Of a stretch of DNA of 64,000 nucleotides, positions 61,267 through 64,000 are shown piece after piece. Where the stretch lies: assembly GCA_016124235.1 (NCBI GenBank), contig WGOC01000019.1, positions 1 through 64,000 on the forward strand, written 5' to 3'. The notes below the pieces were generated by a model. It was not told the origin of the DNA, searched no databases, and was given only the letters and a program-made list of their open reading frames with translations. Made by a program: the position numbers and the translations under genes. Numbering within the stretch: the first letter of the stretch is position 1; each line of letters starts with the position of its first letter. This DNA is from a bacterium (GTDB lineage: Bacteria; Verrucomicrobiota; Verrucomicrobiia; Limisphaerales; RI-55).

Positions 61267-62322
61267 TCATTTTGCGCGAACCGTCAGGCTCAGATCGCGA
61301 ATCTGCATCGCCACGTCGAACGTTCCTGGAAGTTCCCAACCCATGTTCATGCCGCCGATGGCGTAGTCGGCGAGATTCGTTGACGCGGACAGGAACCCTT
61401 TGGACCACGCATCCTTGAGCGCCGCCACCATCAGCGGCAGCAGATCGTGATCGATCGTAATCCAATCGCCGTCGTGGGCACTCTGCGCGCCGAACGTTTG
61501 GGCTGCCGGTGTGAAAATGTACTTCTCTGTGCCGCCAAAATCCCGCGCTTTGTATTCCTTGGGAAATCGTTCCCGATTGTCGTAAATCGGAATGCCGAAC
61601 CAAAGCAGGTCGCCGTGTCCGGATGATTGCGGATTGCGATTCTGGACGGTAAAAAAGATTTGAAACTGGGCTGCGTGAACATCTGGCGAATAGTCGCGCT
61701 GATGTAAATTTCGGGAACGTAAAAGTTTCGCCTCAACGTGCAATTGGGCGGACGTTAAACCATCCAACGGCGGCGGCGAAAGAAACTCCTGTTCCACCAG
61801 CAGATGGACCCACGGGTCACCCGCCTTCCGGGCGTGCGGTCCGTATTCCGTGAACGAATTGATCGCCAGCGAAACATCTGCTTCCTTCGTTTCCGCCCGT
61901 CCAATCGTGACCGTCTTGGCCGCATTGTTCCAAACCAGCATCCCCTCAAGACCAACTGATGACGAATCCGGCTTGAGGGGAAATTTGCTGTTCCACTGGT
62001 CAAGTCCCCAGACCGGCGATGCCGTTGGATCAATACCCTTCAGTACGCAATCGCGGACGTGTTTTCCTGGTTCGGGACGCCAAACGACGAAACCGTCGCG
62101 AAAGTGATTATCCCGAATCAACTGGCGAGCCGGATTCTGGTCCGCCGCGAAGCCAATCAATGGTTCCACGACAGCGATGAGAAGCGTGAACAGGACCGCG
62201 CCCAATGTGCTGCGTCTCGTCGCCCGCAATACGCGCCGCCGGCAGCTTGGGAAACTCGCTCCGTCGATCACACCGTTCGCGAAACAGGAGAAGCCGGCGA
62301 TGAGGAATCGTGCATTACCCAT
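61267..62322 (-). CDS. Exported protein of unknown function
   Basis: Read from ATG 62322, 351 residues. A hydrophobic segment (STLGAVLFTLLIAVVEPLIG) about 40 residues in, ending near FAADQNP, looks like a signal peptide, so the true start may be nearer to it. The rest is beta-rich: SVGLEGMLVWNNAAKTVTIG, FQIFFTVQNRNPQSSGHGDL, WFGIPIYDNRERFPKEYKAR and ADYAIGGMNMGWELPGTFDV. This looks like a carbohydrate-binding or concanavalin-like exported domain, but I cannot name a family. An ATG at 62343 would add seven residues. The 253-base spacer to the glycosyltransferase shows no element. Confidence 0.65.
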   Translation of the reverse strand: MGNARFLIAGFSCFANGVIDGASFPSCRRRVLRATRRSTLGAVLFTLLIAVVEPLIGFAADQNPARQLIRDNHFRDGFVVWRPEPGKHVRDCVLKGIDPTASPVWGLDQWNSKFPLKPDSSSVGLEGMLVWNNAAKTVTIGRAETKEADVSLAINSFTEYGPHARKAGDPWVHLLVEQEFLSPPPLDGLTSAQLHVEAKLLRSRNLHQRDYSPDVHAAQFQIFFTVQNRNPQSSGHGDLLWFGIPIYDNRERFPKEYKARDFGGTEKYIFTPAAQTFGAQSAHDGDWITIDHDLLPLMVAALKDAWSKGFLSASTNLADYAIGGMNMGWELPGTFDVAMQIRDLSLTVRAK

Positions 62323-62600
62323 AAATCTTCTTGCTTGATGCAATATTTACGATGGCTCGGATGGGAAATTCAGCCAACTTGATATCCGTACATGATTCCA
62401 AACGCGCGAACGCCGCGACAATCCAAAAGAGTTTGAGGCCTCCCGCCCAACGGTGAGAGGCTCACGAACGGCCGATTCGGACGGCGCAGGCGAGGGCCGC
62501 GGCGCAGATGCCCGTTGCAATACTTGAGTTGAAAACAAGCCGCCGTTTCGGATGGTGCGCTCTCAAAGAATTCGTACGAAATCCCCGGAAAAGGAAACCC

Positions 62601-63086
62601 ATGAGCAATACGCGAGTGAAGAACACCATTTGTCTTTGGTTCAACAACGATGCGCTGGATGCGGCACACTTCTACGCCGCAACTTTCCCCGACAGCAACG
62701 TCGGAGCGATTTGCAGAGCGCCGGGCGATTACCCGAATGGCAAGGAAGGCGACATCCTCACCGTGGAGTTCACCGTCTGCGGCATTCCGTGTCTGGGTCT
62801 CAACGGCGGACCACAGTTTTCACACACCGAGGCGTTCTCTTTCCAAATTGCGACCGAGACGCAGGAGGAAACGGATCGCTACTGGAACGCCATTGTCAGC
62901 AACGGCGGCGAGGAAAGCGCGTGCGGCTGGTGCAAAGACCGCTGGGGAATTTCCTGGCAAATCACACCGCGCGTATTGATGGACGCACTGACCGCCGGCG
63001 GCGCTGAAGCCAAACGCGCCTTTGCCGCGATGATGGATATGGGAAAAATCGACATCGCCAAAATCGAGGCCGCGCGACGTAGGTGA
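62601..63086 (+). CDS. VOC-superfamily protein, PhnB-like
   Basis: ATG 62601 follows AAAAGGAAA and gives 161 residues. The sequence is the PhnB/3-demethylubiquinone-methyltransferase-like group of the vicinal oxygen chelate fold: CLWFNNDALDAAHFYAATFP, EFTVCGIPCLGLNGGPQFSH, FQIATETQEETDRYWNAIVS, and CGWCKDRWGISWQITPRVLM. Such small proteins bind metal or ligands; many have no proven reaction. The two cysteines near CGWCKD replace residues that are often Gly or Ser. It has no operon partner; the dipeptidase gene follows 122 bases later. Confidence 0.85.
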   Translation: MSNTRVKNTICLWFNNDALDAAHFYAATFPDSNVGAICRAPGDYPNGKEGDILTVEFTVCGIPCLGLNGGPQFSHTEAFSFQIATETQEETDRYWNAIVSNGGEESACGWCKDRWGISWQITPRVLMDALTAGGAEAKRAFAAMMDMGKIDIAKIEAARRR

Positions 63087-63208
63087 TGAGAACGACGGGG
63101 TGGCGGTGAAATGGAACGAAAGCGAACTTGTTCCCCGGTAGAAAAAGCACATCATTTCTGCCGACGAACTCAATGCGAACAGCCATTCGATTCATTTTGG
63201 AGGATGCC

Positions 63209-64000
63209 ATGAATATGCCACAACCATCATCATCAATGTTTTCACGCCGCGTTTTTTTTCGGGGCGCTTTGGGAGCTGGTGCGCTCGCCCTGGTTAATCC
63301 GCCGTGGCTCGGGGCGCAGACGCAGCCTACGACTGCGCCATCCGTTGATCCGCGGCTCGAACAAGTGCTGAAGTCGGCGATCGGCTTCGATATGCACAAC
63401 CATGTCTACCCGGTGGGCAGCGAGCCCGACATGCGGATGGGCGGCGGAGGCGGCCCGGGCGGTCCGGCTGGCGATCGCGGCCCCGGTCGTGATGGAGGTC
63501 CGGGCGCAGGCCCTGGACGGGACAATAGTAAAAGTGCAATAACCGGGCCGCCGCCGGGAATCGCCGAAGCATTGCGGCAGACGGGCCTCACCGCCGTGTG
63601 CGCGACGTTCAAGGTCGATTTTGTGCGCGGTGATCCGATGGAAGCATTCGTGCGCTGGCTCGATACGGTCGACGCCGCTCTGGCGGCTGACAAGTTGTCG
63701 CGCGCGCTCAAGCTGACCGACCTCGAGCGAGCACGCGATCAGGCGAAGCCGACCATCGTCCAGGGCACCGAAGGCGGCCACTTCATCGCCGGCGAGTTGG
63801 GCCGGCTCGAAAAGGTTTACGCCCGGGGTCTGCGCCAGATGCAAATGTTTCACGACCGCGACGACACGGTGAAATCAATGGGCGATTTCATCGGCAACCG
63901 CGGAGCGACGGGCGGCGGCCTCACGGCGTTCGGGGCAGACGTCGTCCGCGAGTGCCTTCGGCTGGGTATCCTTGTCGACTTGGCCCACGGCACGTTCAAG
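63209..64000 (+). CDS. Exported membrane-dipeptidase-like protein, family M19 (3' truncated)
   Basis: The frame opens at ATG 63209 after GGAGG (63200-63204) and runs off the window, giving 264 residues here. It has a Tat-like signal (MFSRRVFFRGALGAGALALV), then SAIGFDMHNHVYPVG, where the dipeptidase family has DGHND: the second metal ligand Asp is His. Further on come IVQGTEGGHFIAGELGRLEK with the bridging Glu, YARGLRQMQMFHDRDDT and LGILVDLAHGTFK. A Gly/Pro/Arg-rich insert (residues 77-106) follows the first motif and is unusual for M19. Family M19 cleaves dipeptides or related amides in the periplasm. Confidence 0.85.
   Translation, partial: MNMPQPSSSMFSRRVFFRGALGAGALALVNPPWLGAQTQPTTAPSVDPRLEQVLKSAIGFDMHNHVYPVGSEPDMRMGGGGGPGGPAGDRGPGRDGGPGAGPGRDNSKSAITGPPPGIAEALRQTGLTAVCATFKVDFVRGDPMEAFVRWLDTVDAALAADKLSRALKLTDLERARDQAKPTIVQGTEGGHFIAGELGRLEKVYARGLRQMQMFHDRDDTVKSMGDFIGNRGATGGGLTAFGADVVRECLRLGILVDLAHGTFK

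Noticed and set aside
1-64000. CRISPR arrays, insertion sequences, rRNA, prophage
   Set aside because: No regularly spaced repeats, transposase or integrase motifs, rRNA-like stretches or phage structural genes were seen on either strand.

Overview
The window looks like chromosome from a soil or freshwater Verrucomicrobiota bacterium, close in style to Pedosphaera/Limisphaerales. This is inferred from gene content, not from a marker gene: a Ser/Thr kinase fused to WD40-like repeats, a DUF1552 protein, several Tat-exported Gfo/Idh and sugar-isomerase-like proteins, sigma-54 two-component pairs, HDOD and DUF4388 response regulators, a HpnD-type squalene synthase, and Gram-negative lipid A and core genes. 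The DNA is moderately GC-rich, densely coded, and carries short GC-rich hairpin repeats between genes. No rRNA, tRNA, CRISPR array or transposase was seen. Both ends cut through genes: the kinase at the left and a family M19 dipeptidase at the right.

Layout. 0-11.6 kb: truncated kinase, zinc-ribbon protein, DUF1552 protein, GmhA-type isomerase with a polysaccharide deacetylase, a secreted endonuclease/phosphatase-fold protein, a hybrid histidine kinase and a PaaK-like ligase. 11.6-20.8 kb: small membrane proteins, a two-gene Gfo/Idh operon, a TPR protein, a Tat-exported TIM-barrel protein, an MFS transporter and a glycosidase-like exported protein, which together suggest carbohydrate use. 20.8-27.9 kb: an accessory-looking stretch with small hypothetical genes, a DUF2975/XRE pair, a broken cupin gene, lipoproteins, a patatin and clustered hairpin repeats. 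27.9-35.9 kb: gamma-glutamyltranspeptidase, DUF5666-like exported proteins, and an NtrB/NtrC-type pair divergent from an envelope operon with a candidate sigma-54 promoter. 36.0-40.2 kb: lpxK-lpxL-waaF-serine acetyltransferase. 40.2-48.3 kb: a PilB/GspE ATPase, an aminotransferase, a REC-DUF4388 operon, ApgM, a 27-residue lysine-rich protein, an exonuclease and a nucleoside-phosphorylase-like protein. 48.3-52.9 kb: one minus-strand operon, coaC-like, histidine kinase, sigma-54 regulator, membrane protein, hpnD. 53-64 kb: signal peptidase, tandem HDOD regulators, RNase HIII, two thioesterases, a glycosyltransferase operon, a VOC protein and the dipeptidase.

The recurring theme is envelope construction and its regulation. 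The most unusual local structures are the lysine-rich mini-gene whose ribosome binding site can pair perfectly with its own 3' flank, and the sigma-54 two-component module facing an operon of a receiver-like protein, a three-repeat DUF5666-like protein, a helical lipoprotein and a 68-residue protein.
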